DNA of 64,000 nucleotides from Caballeronia calidae (GCF_900044055.2 NZ_FCOX02000009.1:123587-187586), one strand, 5' to 3'. Numbered from the stretch's first letter, positions 9,896 to 19,485 are shown. The notes: a model not told the origin generated them from the letters alone. Translations and numbers: made by a program.

Positions 9896-10945
9896 TCAGC
9901 AAAACCCGTGTTGCTGTCGGTGAGCCTTGAGATAGGGCAGGTGACGCCCTTTCAATTTTGGGTTCGGGCGCAAGCGCATGTCGCCGGTAAGACCCAGTGT
10001 CTCGCGGTCTTTCCGGCAAAGCTTCGAAGAGCGAAGAAGTCGGCCATCTTCCGCGAATGAGATAAGACCGGCGTCGAAAAGTTTGTCGAGCGTCCCGGTT
10101 AGCAGAAGACCGTTAAACTGATTGACCTTTTCGCTTTCGTTTGAGTCCTTCCATGCTTTTGCATGAGATGCAACCAGGACTTCCTTGACGGCGCAACCGG
10201 TCACTGAGCACTGGTTGTTCCAAAGTTTGCGCATGTTAAGACGATATAAGCCTTGTCCTCTTCGCTCCGCGCGAAGTGCAATTACGTTTGTCCCGGCCGC
10301 AGCTTTGTCGTCCGGCCAGTCGTCGAGCCCATCAAGAATAGTCCGTCGCAGTGCGCTTAGCGCCTCACGTTTTAGAGTCCAACCGGCCTTCGCCTTCCAC
10401 GTGGCCAGTACGGTCATCCCCGGCGCTTTGAGTTCAAGGCATTTTGCGACGTCGTTGGCGAAAGTGACGTAGGCGGACTCAAGCTTATTCAGACTTGATG
10501 GCTCTGCGTTTGCATCAATGCTATGTGCAAGCGCATCGAGCGTTGCGCCCAATTCGGGAGCGTGTGCCTGCGCGGCAAGCATCGCCATGACCCCCAGATT
10601 AAGCGAGGCGCTCAGCTCGGTGAAGACATCCACGAAATCTTCTTCGTCGACGCTTAGCCCATGGGCGACCACATCAAACCAGCGCTTTTCAACAGCGTCC
10701 ACGGTGTACGGCCCCAACAAGTTCTCGGGGTTGTATGTCGTCGGAGGTGAGCCTTTCTTCAGGTGGTTGCTGCCTAAATACGTCACCGTGCCCGCTGACG
10801 TTTGAATCTGATAGTTTGGACGGACTCCGTTTCCCGTATCTCCAAAATAGAGGAGCGCTGTTTGTCTCTCGTCAGCGGGGATGTGGGCTAACACTGCCTG
10901 AAAGTACTCGGCGTTCAGGTTCTTCAAGTGCTCTGGAGTTGCCAT
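9896..10945 (-). CDS. HNH_2-type endonuclease domain protein
   Basis: 349 residues with AAAAGGA-type ribosome binding site before the ATG. The C-terminal half carries an HNH_2 module of the kind found in restriction-like proteins: a basic lead-in RRGQGLYR (about 228-235), CSVTGC (C246, C251), the SHAKAW histidine (H261), NGLLL (N278) and LFDAGLISF (about 289-297). This predicts a metal-dependent DNase. The N-terminal 220 residues contain no domain I recognise and may give target specificity. It neighbours a Cas4-like nuclease gene on the same strand, suggesting DNA processing or defence. Confidence 0.7.
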   Translation of the reverse strand: MATPEHLKNLNAEYFQAVLAHIPADERQTALLYFGDTGNGVRPNYQIQTSAGTVTYLGSNHLKKGSPPTTYNPENLLGPYTVDAVEKRWFDVVAHGLSVDEEDFVDVFTELSASLNLGVMAMLAAQAHAPELGATLDALAHSIDANAEPSSLNKLESAYVTFANDVAKCLELKAPGMTVLATWKAKAGWTLKREALSALRRTILDGLDDWPDDKAAAGTNVIALRAERRGQGLYRLNMRKLWNNQCSVTGCAVKEVLVASHAKAWKDSNESEKVNQFNGLLLTGTLDKLFDAGLISFAEDGRLLRSSKLCRKDRETLGLTGDMRLRPNPKLKGRHLPYLKAHRQQHGFC

Positions 10946-11264
10946 TTCTGTCCTTTTGTTTGCAAGCCAGACGTCGCGCCAATGCCCGCCTCAGCCGAAT
11001 GCAGTTGCGGCCTCGCTTCTGAAGCAGGATATCGACATGAAGCTTAAGCGCAGGCTGAATTACGCTGTGTGGTCAAGAGAACATTGAGTCGTCGCTGGTA
11101 AGGGCCGTCGAGTCCTACCCGCGTCCTTTGAGGCAGCAGCGAGGGAAGCGCCGAAGCACGTTTCGTTCGGCATGGGGCGCCCCGGGCAATTACGAAGCGT
11201 TCCGCAGCGTGTGGCAAATTAAAGGTGCGAAACCCCCGGTACCAGTTCATCGGCTCGGCGGAAA
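10946..11264. other. Intergenic region
   Basis: A 319-base gap between two minus-strand genes. It carries the start region of the HNH gene. No terminator or other element was seen. Confidence 0.4.
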
Positions 11265-12815
11265 TCAAACATGACGTGTCGCAGAAAAGATGACGTTCGA
11301 GGTGTGCGTCGGGCGCTCCCCGAGTTCCACGAGCGTCACGGCTCTCCCGTGTTCCATGGCGCGATACACCGCAGCGAGCGAGAGGGTGTCGACATGACAG
11401 TAGCGCAGTAAGTCATCAACGAGTTGGCGGTGGCGCGCGGGCGGCGTGTCAGGAGACGAGAGTTCCCACCAGGCACGTTGCGCGGCGCCTCCGTCCATGA
11501 CTGCGTTCAGGTCGGAATAGTTGAGGTCGGGGCACGCCGTTGGCGCGAGTCGCTCAAGCGAATAGGACCCTTGCAACGTCGGGTGATAGTAGGCTCGGCG
11601 CACAACGGGAAGCAGGTCAAAGAGGCGAGACGCGATGTCGCGCAATTCCTGCCGATATTCAGGGACAAGCTTGCACAGGTCCTCAATACGCCCTTGCTCA
11701 AAGGACGAATAGACCACGATGACGCCCTTGGTGCCGACCGTTTCAATGAGGCGGCGCGCAAACTCTTTCGCCGGCGAGTTGCCCGATACGTCCATGAATT
11801 CGTTATGGACCAAGATGCCCGGCTCGGTCTCGGTCTCGGTGTGGCAGGAGAACTGGAAAGGAACTGATTGGTACGGTCGCGTGCCCGCCCACATTGGAAC
11901 GGGGGACGACACTGTCTCGAAGTCGAGAAAGTGTCTTGGATAAGGCATCGCCCTCAACAGCGACCGGTCGACAGCATCAACGCTCACCGCTGGCGCATCC
12001 AGCGACCGCAGGACCCGCTGCTCCCGGGCGTCCTTAAGATACATCTCGGGCACTCCGCGCGCGTCGCGGTAACCGATTTGCCGGAGCAATCTGGCAAGCG
12101 GCTGGCGAAACACTTCGACCGGAAATTCGGGGTTGGGCGGTTCGTTGCTGCGGCAATAAGCAATGAACGGGCATTCGTACGGCTTTGAGCACTGTTCACC
12201 CGTACGAATTCGGGGCTCCGGCTGGGCCAGCATCGCGCGCAGTTCTTCGACGAGCCCGTCGAGAGAGACTTTCAAGTCCGAAACTTTGCCGGTGACGTCC
12301 TCCGTTTGCAGCAGCCCGCTGTATGCGCCGTTGCCCGGATAGATGAAGGCGTTGTTGATGTAGGCTAGCGTCACTTTGGTCACAGGATATCCGGCTCCTT
12401 CAGCAACCCAAGTCTGGATGGCACAGTCCAGATAGAAATATTCTTTGCTCGTTGTGGACGCCTTGAACTCCGTCATATGCCATCCGCCGAGATACGGCGA
12501 GAACGCGTCCGCGCGCGAGACAACGTCCTGATAAGAGAAGGCTGCTTCGTAGACGGTCGTTCCGGCTGTCGAGGCGCGCTCAAGCGCGGCCGGCGTATCC
12601 GCGAGCGACCGGCGGATATCGCGCTCGTGGCGGATAAGTTCGCCCGGCCCCATCAGCTCTCGCGCTTTGGCGCCGAAGAGATGCCCCATGCGGAAGATGT
12701 GCTGGCTCGCAGGAGATACCACGGCCAAGTCGCGTCGGTGCGTCTCGAGCCAGAGTCGCTTGTGGCATTGAATGCCAGACAAGATTTTCGACTTGGAAAG
12801 GCGGTTGTTATCCAT
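11265..12815 (-). CDS. Cas4/RecB-like nuclease fused to DUF2779
   Basis: 516 residues. The N-terminal half (about 1-225) resembles Cas4/AddB-type PD-(D/E)xK nucleases: C17, D103 and EFK (E116, K118) as active-site candidates and a C209/C215/C221 cluster which with C17 would hold an iron-sulfur cluster. The C-terminal half matches DUF2779: FLDFET (D298, E300), GTRPYQ, a YCHVDT segment near the end, a pattern like DnaQ-type exonucleases. The protein thus seems to combine two nuclease folds. Known relatives occur scattered in bacteria with no settled role; DNA repair or defence is inferred. Long gaps on both sides suggest it is transcribed alone. Confidence 0.75.
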   Translation of the reverse strand: MDNNRLSKSKILSGIQCHKRLWLETHRRDLAVVSPASQHIFRMGHLFGAKARELMGPGELIRHERDIRRSLADTPAALERASTAGTTVYEAAFSYQDVVSRADAFSPYLGGWHMTEFKASTTSKEYFYLDCAIQTWVAEGAGYPVTKVTLAYINNAFIYPGNGAYSGLLQTEDVTGKVSDLKVSLDGLVEELRAMLAQPEPRIRTGEQCSKPYECPFIAYCRSNEPPNPEFPVEVFRQPLARLLRQIGYRDARGVPEMYLKDAREQRVLRSLDAPAVSVDAVDRSLLRAMPYPRHFLDFETVSSPVPMWAGTRPYQSVPFQFSCHTETETEPGILVHNEFMDVSGNSPAKEFARRLIETVGTKGVIVVYSSFEQGRIEDLCKLVPEYRQELRDIASRLFDLLPVVRRAYYHPTLQGSYSLERLAPTACPDLNYSDLNAVMDGGAAQRAWWELSSPDTPPARHRQLVDDLLRYCHVDTLSLAAVYRAMEHGRAVTLVELGERPTHTSNVIFSATRHV

Positions 12816-13495
12816 CTGCGCACACCCGAGGGAGGAGGTGAACCGATTTTATTGCTGAATCGAGACAAAAATCGTCTCTTCAAGCGCACGCTGTGGAGCG
12901 GAAATACGCCCGCAACAGACGCTTGCGCTGAGCGCGCCACGTCCTTCCTGTCGGCCTGTCAGGTGATGCACTATGTCTTCGGACCGTAGCCATTTTGCCC
13001 TGTGAACAGTGACTGAAGCATGGAGGCGGTCGACAGCCAACTGCTCGTCCAGACGGCGACAGAGTTCGGACGAAAACAGATAAGTGAGACGGCGCGGCCG
13101 CAGAGCCGTTTGGATGAAGTAGGTAGGAAGAAATCGGGGCGAAATCATCAAGTCTTTTTTCCGCCCGAAATTCATGCCTTGCTGCCGCAACCGACCGGCA
13201 AGCTAGTCGCTTCGTTCCTGCCGTTAGCCGCGCAAACAACGGTAGCTCGAGGCGTCGCCCTTCGTCGATGAGCTGAGCCTTCGGCCGGCTACTGACGGTC
13301 TCTTCAAGTCGCGTCCAGCCAGTACTCCAACGCCCGTTAGGACGATACCGTTCATCAGCGACCCAAAGTCGGTGGCCGAAGCCAGCGCGTTTAAATCCCG
13401 TAGATACACCTGAAGTCACGTCGTGGCACCTGGAGACGCGAGAAACCTTCTCTTTCCCTCGCGCTCAGGAGAACCCGTCTCTTGGAGTGTATTTC
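12816..13495. other. Intergenic region
   Basis: Holds the divergent promoters of the DUF2779 gene and the replication gene cluster, and copy 2 of the 40-bp repeat. Overlapping minus-strand frames here (12849-13419) lack start signals. Confidence 0.4.
12950..12989. repeat. Imperfect direct repeat, copy 2
   Basis: Aligns without gaps to 8402-8441; the 19-base core at 12961-12979 is identical. It sits just upstream of the DUF2779 gene, so the two copies flank a 4.5-kb block. Confidence 0.6.
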
Positions 13496-13693
13496 ATGTC
13501 GTCTTACTTGCTGGACATTCACGAACTCGGCGAACTGCTTGCTCGAAGCCCAGAAACTATCAAAAAGGACCTCAAGCGAAATCCGCGCGCCGTGCCGCCT
13601 CGTCTTCAAATCCCCGGGACGCGTTTGCTCCGCTGGAGACGCGTCGATGTTGAAACCTGGCTCGCTGAGCATGTTGTGGGAGGCGCGCAGTGA
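13496..13693 (+). CDS. AlpA/excisionase-like HTH protein
   Basis: 65 residues from the ATG at 13496, with GGAG eight bases upstream; an ATG three codons earlier lacks it. The sequence is a compact winged-HTH of the AlpA/MerR-like type: LLDIHELGELLARSPE, then KKDLKRNP and a C-terminal RRVDVETWL helix. Such proteins activate or repress genes of mobile elements. Its stop codon overlaps the GTG start of the RepA-like gene (GTGA), so the two are translationally coupled, and it probably regulates the replication operon. Confidence 0.7.
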   Translation: MSSYLLDIHELGELLARSPETIKKDLKRNPRAVPPRLQIPGTRLLRWRRVDVETWLAEHVVGGAQ

Positions 13694-14616
13694 CTACTCT
13701 CGCCGACCTCAGGCTCGATATTCGCCATACCTTACTCACAACGCCACCTGCTCTGGACCATGTCTTGCCAGGACTGCTGGCTGGCACTTTGGGTGTCTTG
13801 GTCGCCCCCGGGGGCGCCGGTAAAACGATGCTGCTAACTCAAATCGGCTGTGCCATCGCATCCGGGCAGCCCATTCTCGGTGGAGCGTTGAATGGCTCAA
13901 AGTCTTCGCCGGCTAGGGTCGTGTTGTTCCTTGCGGAGGAGACGGCGGTCATTATGCATCACAGGCTGCATGGGGCGGCACAGCAGCTACAGGAGGACAT
14001 GGCTTGTCGAAGCCGGGAATGCCGGCAGGCACTCCTTGAGGGGTTGAGCAGCCAGATGAACATTTATCCGTTGGGCGGACACGGTTCGCTCGCAAACTTT
14101 GCGGGCGGTTCGAAGGAATATCGCGCACTGCTCGAACTGTGTATTGGCGCGCGATTAGTCATTGTCGACCCACTGCGACGGTTTCACGAAGGTGACGAGA
14201 ACGATTCGGCTGCGATGACTGCGATTGTCACGACCTTCCAACGCTTTGCCCACGAATCGGGCGCAGCCGTCCTTATCGCCCATCATGCCAATCGTGTTTC
14301 GATGACAAGCGGTGGAGGGGAGCAGGCATATGCATCGCGAGGGTCGACCGCGCTGACGGATGGCGTGCGTTGGCAAGCCAATCTTTCTCCGGTGTCGGGA
14401 CCGCTTGCCAGCGAACGTGGTATCGACAAATCCGAGCTGCGGCAATTCGTACGTCTCGACCTGCCTAAGAGTAACTACGTCCGCTCCCTCGACACAATCG
14501 TATTGCGTAAAGACCCACAATCGGGAGCGATGGCCCTGTGGTTGCCGGAAGCGCTGTCAAAGCGCACGCCTGCGACACGCACGAAGCGCGCGGGAACGCC
14601 GGGGGAAAAGCGATGA
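13690..14616 (+). CDS. repA: IncQ-type replicative helicase RepA-like
   Basis: 308 residues from a GTG overlapping the preceding stop. It has the RecA/DnaB-like ATPase fold of RSF1010-type RepA: Walker A APGGAGKT (about 39-46), the catalytic glutamate region LAEET (81-85), Walker B LVIVDP (D160) and a VLIAHHANR segment. In IncQ plasmids this hexameric helicase unwinds the origin. Its stop overlaps the ATG of the RepC-like gene (ATGA). No RepB primase gene is visible nearby, which differs from true IncQ plasmids. Confidence 0.75.
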   Translation: MTTLADLRLDIRHTLLTTPPALDHVLPGLLAGTLGVLVAPGGAGKTMLLTQIGCAIASGQPILGGALNGSKSSPARVVLFLAEETAVIMHHRLHGAAQQLQEDMACRSRECRQALLEGLSSQMNIYPLGGHGSLANFAGGSKEYRALLELCIGARLVIVDPLRRFHEGDENDSAAMTAIVTTFQRFAHESGAAVLIAHHANRVSMTSGGGEQAYASRGSTALTDGVRWQANLSPVSGPLASERGIDKSELRQFVRLDLPKSNYVRSLDTIVLRKDPQSGAMALWLPEALSKRTPATRTKRAGTPGEKR

Positions 14617-15608
14617 CGCCGCCGCTATCAGACAAACGCGTCGTGCGCTACGACCCGATGCTGCCGGGCACCGGGTTGTTCGGTTCTCTTGGGAACGGCG
14701 TCCGTCCTAAGTTAGACGCTGAATATAAGTTTGGGGGAGTTGTTTGGCGGCTGCGCGGACCTGACCGACTTGGCATTCCTGAGCAGACGCTGCTGTTAGT
14801 TCTTCTTGAACTGGCCGAGGAACAGTATGGCCGGCCGCACGAGAGCCCGGAGGACTGGACGCCACTTGAAGCTGCCCTGTACAGCGACCCTGAGGCACGA
14901 CCGCTGGCAGACTTCTGCGAGGGCGGCCGGCCGGTATTGGCGACTCTCTCCGTTAGCTATTCCGAATTGTCACAACGCTGTGGTCGAACGGCCGAGGGCG
15001 GCAGCGCATCGAAACAGATACGCCGCGAATTGATGCGATTGTGCGAGGTCACGATTTGGACGGTCGTTGGGCGGGAAGAATTTAGCTCGCGGTTGCTTCA
15101 TTGGCGGCGTGGCGATGGATGCGGCGTGCGAGTGGTGCTGAACTCACGTCTTACTGAAATTCTCATCGGCAAACAATATTCACCCGTCTCGCTCCAAGAG
15201 CGTCTGTCTCTAAAATCAGATGTCGCGCGGGCATTGCATTGTGCATTGTCAGTAAGTATCAGACCGGGCGGGACGATGTTTTTCAACTTGGATACGTTGG
15301 CCCGACACGTGTGGTGCGAACCAGACGTAGCAGACGCGACGGTCCGTCGGCGCAGGCAACAGTTGCGCGCTGCACTGTGCGAAATTAATGGGATGAAATC
15401 GTGGACGATTAGAGACAGGTCCGGACTCAAACTGGAGCGGGCGGAGCGTGTGGAAATCTGGCGAATGTCGCCTAATCGTGGGGGCGAACGCGTAGCATCG
15501 CCGGCGCGCACTCTCAAGCGCACCATCGAAGGGCCGGAAAGACCCGTTATCAATACGGCGGCTAGAACGGCCGAGGTCATTGTCGACGTCTCATCGTTGT
15601 TTGCCTGA
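14613..15608 (+). CDS. repC: IncQ-type replication initiator RepC-like
   Basis: 331 residues from the ATG at 14613 inside the ATGA overlap with the helicase gene; the open frame before it reads through repA and is not used. Position after RepA, size and composition (helical, basic, two winged-helix-like regions: about 20-140 with YSELSQRCGR, and about 200-300 with FNLDTLARHVW) match the RepC initiators that bind origin iterons. The assignment rests mainly on gene order and overall pattern, so it is less certain than RepA. A gene-free tract with repeats follows. Confidence 0.65.
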   Translation: MTPPLSDKRVVRYDPMLPGTGLFGSLGNGVRPKLDAEYKFGGVVWRLRGPDRLGIPEQTLLLVLLELAEEQYGRPHESPEDWTPLEAALYSDPEARPLADFCEGGRPVLATLSVSYSELSQRCGRTAEGGSASKQIRRELMRLCEVTIWTVVGREEFSSRLLHWRRGDGCGVRVVLNSRLTEILIGKQYSPVSLQERLSLKSDVARALHCALSVSIRPGGTMFFNLDTLARHVWCEPDVADATVRRRRQQLRAALCEINGMKSWTIRDRSGLKLERAERVEIWRMSPNRGGERVASPARTLKRTIEGPERPVINTAARTAEVIVDVSSLFA

Positions 15609-15823
15609 GAGGAAACTTTCGAATTCTGCTCGCGAGCGCTCTTCGCATTACCCAGCGAACCGCAGGAAGCAAATATTGAGGTGGCTCAGTTACCGGGTAT
15701 TCGCCCCGCGCTCGCGCGGCATACAACGTGTCCAAGGAGTTCTCCAGCACTCTGAGATGTCAAACACCCTTGACGTCGATTGCTATCTTGGCGGTCGGCA
15801 TGAAGCGGCATAACGGACGTCCA

Positions 15824-15845
15824 GCGTTCACATGATGCCCCCCGG
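15824..15845. repeat. Repeat motif, copy 1 (possible iteron)
   Basis: GCGTTCACATGATG followed by six C and GG. The second copy is 304 bases downstream in the same orientation and differs by one substitution and one C. Confidence 0.5.
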
Positions 15846-16127
15846 TCGCCAGACGAGATTGGCGCTATCACGTTTGTCGAGAGCTTCCTCGGGGTACAGT
15901 GACAATGTCCGCTCGCATGTAGCGCTTCAGCACGGAGGGCATGCACGCCGGGCACGCGACTAGACCGGCCAAACTGAAGAGGAGGGCGCCACTGCGACAC
16001 CGGTATGTCGTTTCACCTACGGTGCTAGGAATAAGCCGGCGTCAACGTGCGGCACATCTGCGGGTCCGCCGCAGAAAGTTGCGTACTTAAAAAGCGACGG
16101 TTGACGCACAGAGAGGGCGAAACTTCC

Positions 16128-16148
16128 GCGTTCATATGATGCCCCCGG
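16128..16148. repeat. Repeat motif, copy 2 (possible iteron)
   Basis: GCGTTCATATGATG followed by five C and GG, same orientation as copy 1. Both lie between repC and the hairpins. Confidence 0.5.
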
Positions 16149-16285
16149 CACCAAGCGCACAAAACCCCGGCTTCAGGTGAACGCCGTACAACTAGGAAAC
16201 AATTATTTTCTCAGGAGATTCGGGCCAATCAAAGAGGCGCTCTATCTTTCTCTAGAAAGAAGTCTCGCAAGGGCAGAGTGCGGCC

Positions 16286-16338
16286 GGCGGGACTTTGGTC
16301 CCCGCCTTCCATGGTAGCGGTCTTTGGACCGCGCCATG
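16286..16338. other. Two tandem hairpins
   Basis: The first hairpin pairs GGCGGG (16286-16291) with CCCGCC (16301-16306). The second pairs CATGG and GCGGTC (16310-16322) with GACCGC and CCATG (16327-16338) around a TTTG loop; both have the same loop. No T tract follows, so these are not ordinary terminators. In IncQ plasmids single-strand initiation sites are hairpins, which makes that role possible here. Confidence 0.45.
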
Positions 16339-17534
16339 CCATGAACGCCAGAAGCGTACAGAGCTCCGCTGGGAAACTAGTCCCATGGCGTACCTCTGGC
16401 AATGAAGAATTTCCGCGATTGGCCTTCTCTTGCAGTTCAGTCTGTTTTGGAAGCCGCTTCTCGGCGTTAAAAAGCTCGCTTCTTGATGTTCCATGGAAGC
16501 TAACCTGGCCATCACCATGAAAGAATGTTCGAATGAGCCTAGGACGAAGTTGAGCGGTGGCCTCTTGTTCTGATGTGCCTATGGTCCGACTTGCCGGGCC
16601 ATGTAACCCTCGGGTTTAGAGCTTTGAATGACGATGCCTTATACAATACGAAGTCTTGGCAAACCCGGTGCAGCCCTTTGCGCGACGTCATCAAACATTC
16701 GTCGCCCGTCGACACCCAATGTTCCGTCGATGCAGCGTATAGCGCTCAAAGCCTCGGTCGAGCAGGTGAAAAGCTAAAGTGGAACGGCGAACGCGCCTGC
16801 GGCGTGGACGGTCTGCCCGATGTTCGATTGGATAAGAGTGCACGCTGTGAAAGGGAGAGCGATACTCGGAATACCCGGGGCGATAACTGTCGCTTTCTTC
16901 AATGCCAAGAATGCGTTCGTTCAGTTCCTCCGGCTCGCTGACATCGTTGCGTTCTCGCGCGATTGACCGATTGATACAGCAGGATGCCATGGCAGAGACC
17001 GGATGCGCCCGCCAACACGGCGCCTGACCTAACTCGTTTCGCGAGGACCGGTTCTTTTTAGTGATGCGGGACCGAAGGGCATCACCTGGGTACGGGCGGA
17101 ACTCTCACCCAAGGGGCCAACGAGCGCCTGTGGCTTTCTCGACCCACCACTGCCCAACGTCCCGTGCTGCGCAGGATGGAGCTACGGCTGCATTCTTATA
17201 GCGCCGGCAGTCCAGACTTTGATGCGCTTCGAGGACGTCCGCGACCCTAGTGCCTTATCTCGTCGCGCCAACGACAACTCTCATTCACCGTGCTCGATAG
17301 TCTTTCAAAGGTCTCGCGTACACACCTTGCAAGAAAAATACCGAAACTTGTTTCAAGGCCTCTTCCCTAATGTTGGCGTGTCGTTTACATCAGACGCGCC
17401 ATCAAGTCGCGTTCGCTATACGTCTGGCTGAGGCAAAAAGAGGACAGTTTTATGGATATTCCAAGCCCAATTTCTGAGCTTATTGACCTCCTCGTAGACT
17501 TCGCCGCAGCAGCGATTAATCTACAAGGAACAAC

Positions 17535-19202
17535 ATGCGACGAGCATCAATCTATGCAAGATACTCAGACCAAGAGCAGCGGCCAACATCAATCGACGAC
17601 CAGCTCCGACGAACGAAGCAGAAGGCGGAAGAGCTAGGATTTACGGTCGCAGACGAACACATATACGTCGATGCCGCAATAACAGGACAAGGCAGAGAGC
17701 TCGCGAAGCGAGCAGCATATAGCAGGCTTATCCACGCGTGGGAAAAGGGCGAGTTTGAAGCAATCATCGTCGACGAAGTGGCTCGCCTCGCACGCGCTAG
17801 CCTCGAGTTCGCCCACTTGGAACAGCGCATTGAAAGAACGCGTGTTCGCCTCGTTTCATGCGACGGAGTTGACACTTTAAATCCGGGATGGCAGCTTCAA
17901 TTCGGCATCTTTGGCCTAATGGCCGCCCATTTCGTACGGGAAACAAGTCATCGCGTCGTACGGGGCATGCAAGGGCAACTCGAACGCGGCTTCATGATTG
18001 CCAAGGCTCCCTTTGGCTATCGCGCGATGAAGATGGGGGATAAGGATAACGAAGGTGGGACGGTCTGGGAAGTCGACCAAGAAAGGGCAAAATGGGTTAA
18101 AGAGATTTTTCAAATGCGTTTTCAAGGACGGTCGCTGAACACCATCGCGGAACGGCTGAATCGCGAGGGCGTGGCATGTCCACGGAGCCCGCGTGGTGAG
18201 GGGAAGGGGTACTGGCGGCCAGCGACTGTTCATCAGATGCTAGCCAATACGATTTATCGTGGAGTGTTCGTCTACCACGGCAGCGCGTATAGCACGGCGA
18301 AAGCAAAGAGAGAGAAGCGGACGCTCAAGCCCGTCGAGTATCAGCGGCCGGAACTTCGAATTGTCGAGGATAGAGTTTGGCATTCATGTAACACGCCAAC
18401 GGGTTCTCGGCCATTTTGCGGCGGAGGCCGGCATGTCCTCGCGGGTCTCGCCACCTGCGGTGTGTGTGGTGGGACGATGAGTTTCAGAACTGGAGGTTCT
18501 TCGCCCGCCCTACATTGTTCGAAGTGTGCACAACAGCGGCGGGTTGGCAAACCTAATGCGCCGACACAGGTCAGTTATGTCGCCGCTGAAGCGCTGCAAC
18601 GGGCACTTTTGCAGATACTTCGCCGTTTCCTCTTCGACGATGAGCGTGTGCAGGAATTTAGGCGGCGGCTCGAAGTTAGCTTATTTGGCCGACACGAATT
18701 GAGAATCGAGGAGTTAAGGTCGGCCGTTGGGCATGCAGAGAGGCAACTTGACAGTCTTGCACAGCGAATGCGACGACTGGAGCCAGGAAACGAAGAGTTC
18801 CTCGAAAGGGCGTATCGCGAGCAGCAGGAAGAGCGAAAGCACCTTCTAGATGAACTGACACAGTTGACCGCGTACTCAGCATCTCTTAATGGGGAACGCA
18901 TCAGGCAGCCAGTGGAGGTCAATCCGCTCGATTTCGTGTCGATGCTCTTTACGGGCGGCGCGCCTGCGGAGCTGACGCGAGCTGTATTGTCCCGCGTATT
19001 TCCGAGCATTGTTCTTTCGAAGCGCCCGGCCCGTTTCATATCAGTATGGAAAATAGTCGCATGTGCTGGGGCAACTGTGGCGCGTCTCGATGGCGCGTTC
19101 GCTGGGTTAGAAGGGAAGGTGGCTTTCACCGTTCAGGTAGAAACGGGAGCCGCACGACCCACGGCGTGGCACGTCACTGTGTTGGAAGCGAGCGTTCAAT
19201 AG
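17535..19202 (+). CDS. Large serine recombinase
   Basis: 555 residues, AAGGA before the ATG. An N-terminal resolvase domain (about 1-150) has the catalytic serine in IYARYS (S11) and the DEVARLAR region; a recombinase domain follows (about 155-290, with APFGYRAM and LNTIAERLN), then a zinc ribbon (CGVCGG ... CSKC) and a coiled-coil rich in Arg/Glu/Leu (about 385-455). These enzymes carry out site-specific integration and excision of phages and other elements. It is followed by a strong terminator. It is the likely mobility enzyme of the element carrying repA/repC, although the attachment sites were not found. Confidence 0.85.
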   Translation: MRRASIYARYSDQEQRPTSIDDQLRRTKQKAEELGFTVADEHIYVDAAITGQGRELAKRAAYSRLIHAWEKGEFEAIIVDEVARLARASLEFAHLEQRIERTRVRLVSCDGVDTLNPGWQLQFGIFGLMAAHFVRETSHRVVRGMQGQLERGFMIAKAPFGYRAMKMGDKDNEGGTVWEVDQERAKWVKEIFQMRFQGRSLNTIAERLNREGVACPRSPRGEGKGYWRPATVHQMLANTIYRGVFVYHGSAYSTAKAKREKRTLKPVEYQRPELRIVEDRVWHSCNTPTGSRPFCGGGRHVLAGLATCGVCGGTMSFRTGGSSPALHCSKCAQQRRVGKPNAPTQVSYVAAEALQRALLQILRRFLFDDERVQEFRRRLEVSLFGRHELRIEELRSAVGHAERQLDSLAQRMRRLEPGNEEFLERAYREQQEERKHLLDELTQLTAYSASLNGERIRQPVEVNPLDFVSMLFTGGAPAELTRAVLSRVFPSIVLSKRPARFISVWKIVACAGATVARLDGAFAGLEGKVAFTVQVETGAARPTAWHVTVLEASVQ

Positions 19203-19210
19203 CATGATTC

Positions 19211-19236
19211 GCGGGGCGATAAGCCCCGCTTTTTTT
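19211..19236 (+). terminator. Rho-independent terminator of the recombinase gene
   Basis: Perfect 7-bp GC stem GCGGGGC / GCCCCGC with a 5-base loop, followed by seven T. It begins 8 bases after the recombinase stop codon. Confidence 0.85.
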
Positions 19237-19485
19237 GCATTGCGAATAGTAATTACTTTCGTTCGCGGGGAGAACATGATGCTTTACTAATCGCGCACTA
19301 GGTGCGGTGCGTGTACGATTCGTGTCGTATCGGGTCGAGACTAGGTATCCAGTGCAAAAGCCTTAGCCCGTGCTCAAAACCTTCCTAAGGAAAAGGGCGC
19401 CGGCGACCCGCGCGCGTCGGGGCGCACGGTAGATGTTGGCTCACCAGAGCTACCGCAGGAAGTATCCGATTTGTGGAGCAACGGA

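Larger units (their letters stand above)
15609..17534. other. Gene-free tract, candidate replication origin
   Basis: Nearly 2 kb with no convincing gene. It lies directly after repC and before the recombinase. It contains two copies of a 21-22 base motif (15824, 16128), an A/T-rich patch (16187-16215), a small inverted repeat (TCTTTC-tcta-GAAAGA, 16245-16260) and two strong tandem hairpins (16286-16338). This combination is what an origin read by RepA/RepC would show; function is inferred. Confidence 0.4.

Noticed and set aside
12849..13419. Overlapping minus-strand frames before the AlpA-like gene
   Set aside because: Two frames over the same bases, no start signals and no recognisable protein.
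17452..17637. Small frame overlapping the start of the serine recombinase
   Set aside because: It has a plausible beginning (MDIPSPISELIDLLVDF) but shares more than 100 bases with the recombinase in another frame and becomes low-complexity there. It could be a leader peptide; not enough support.
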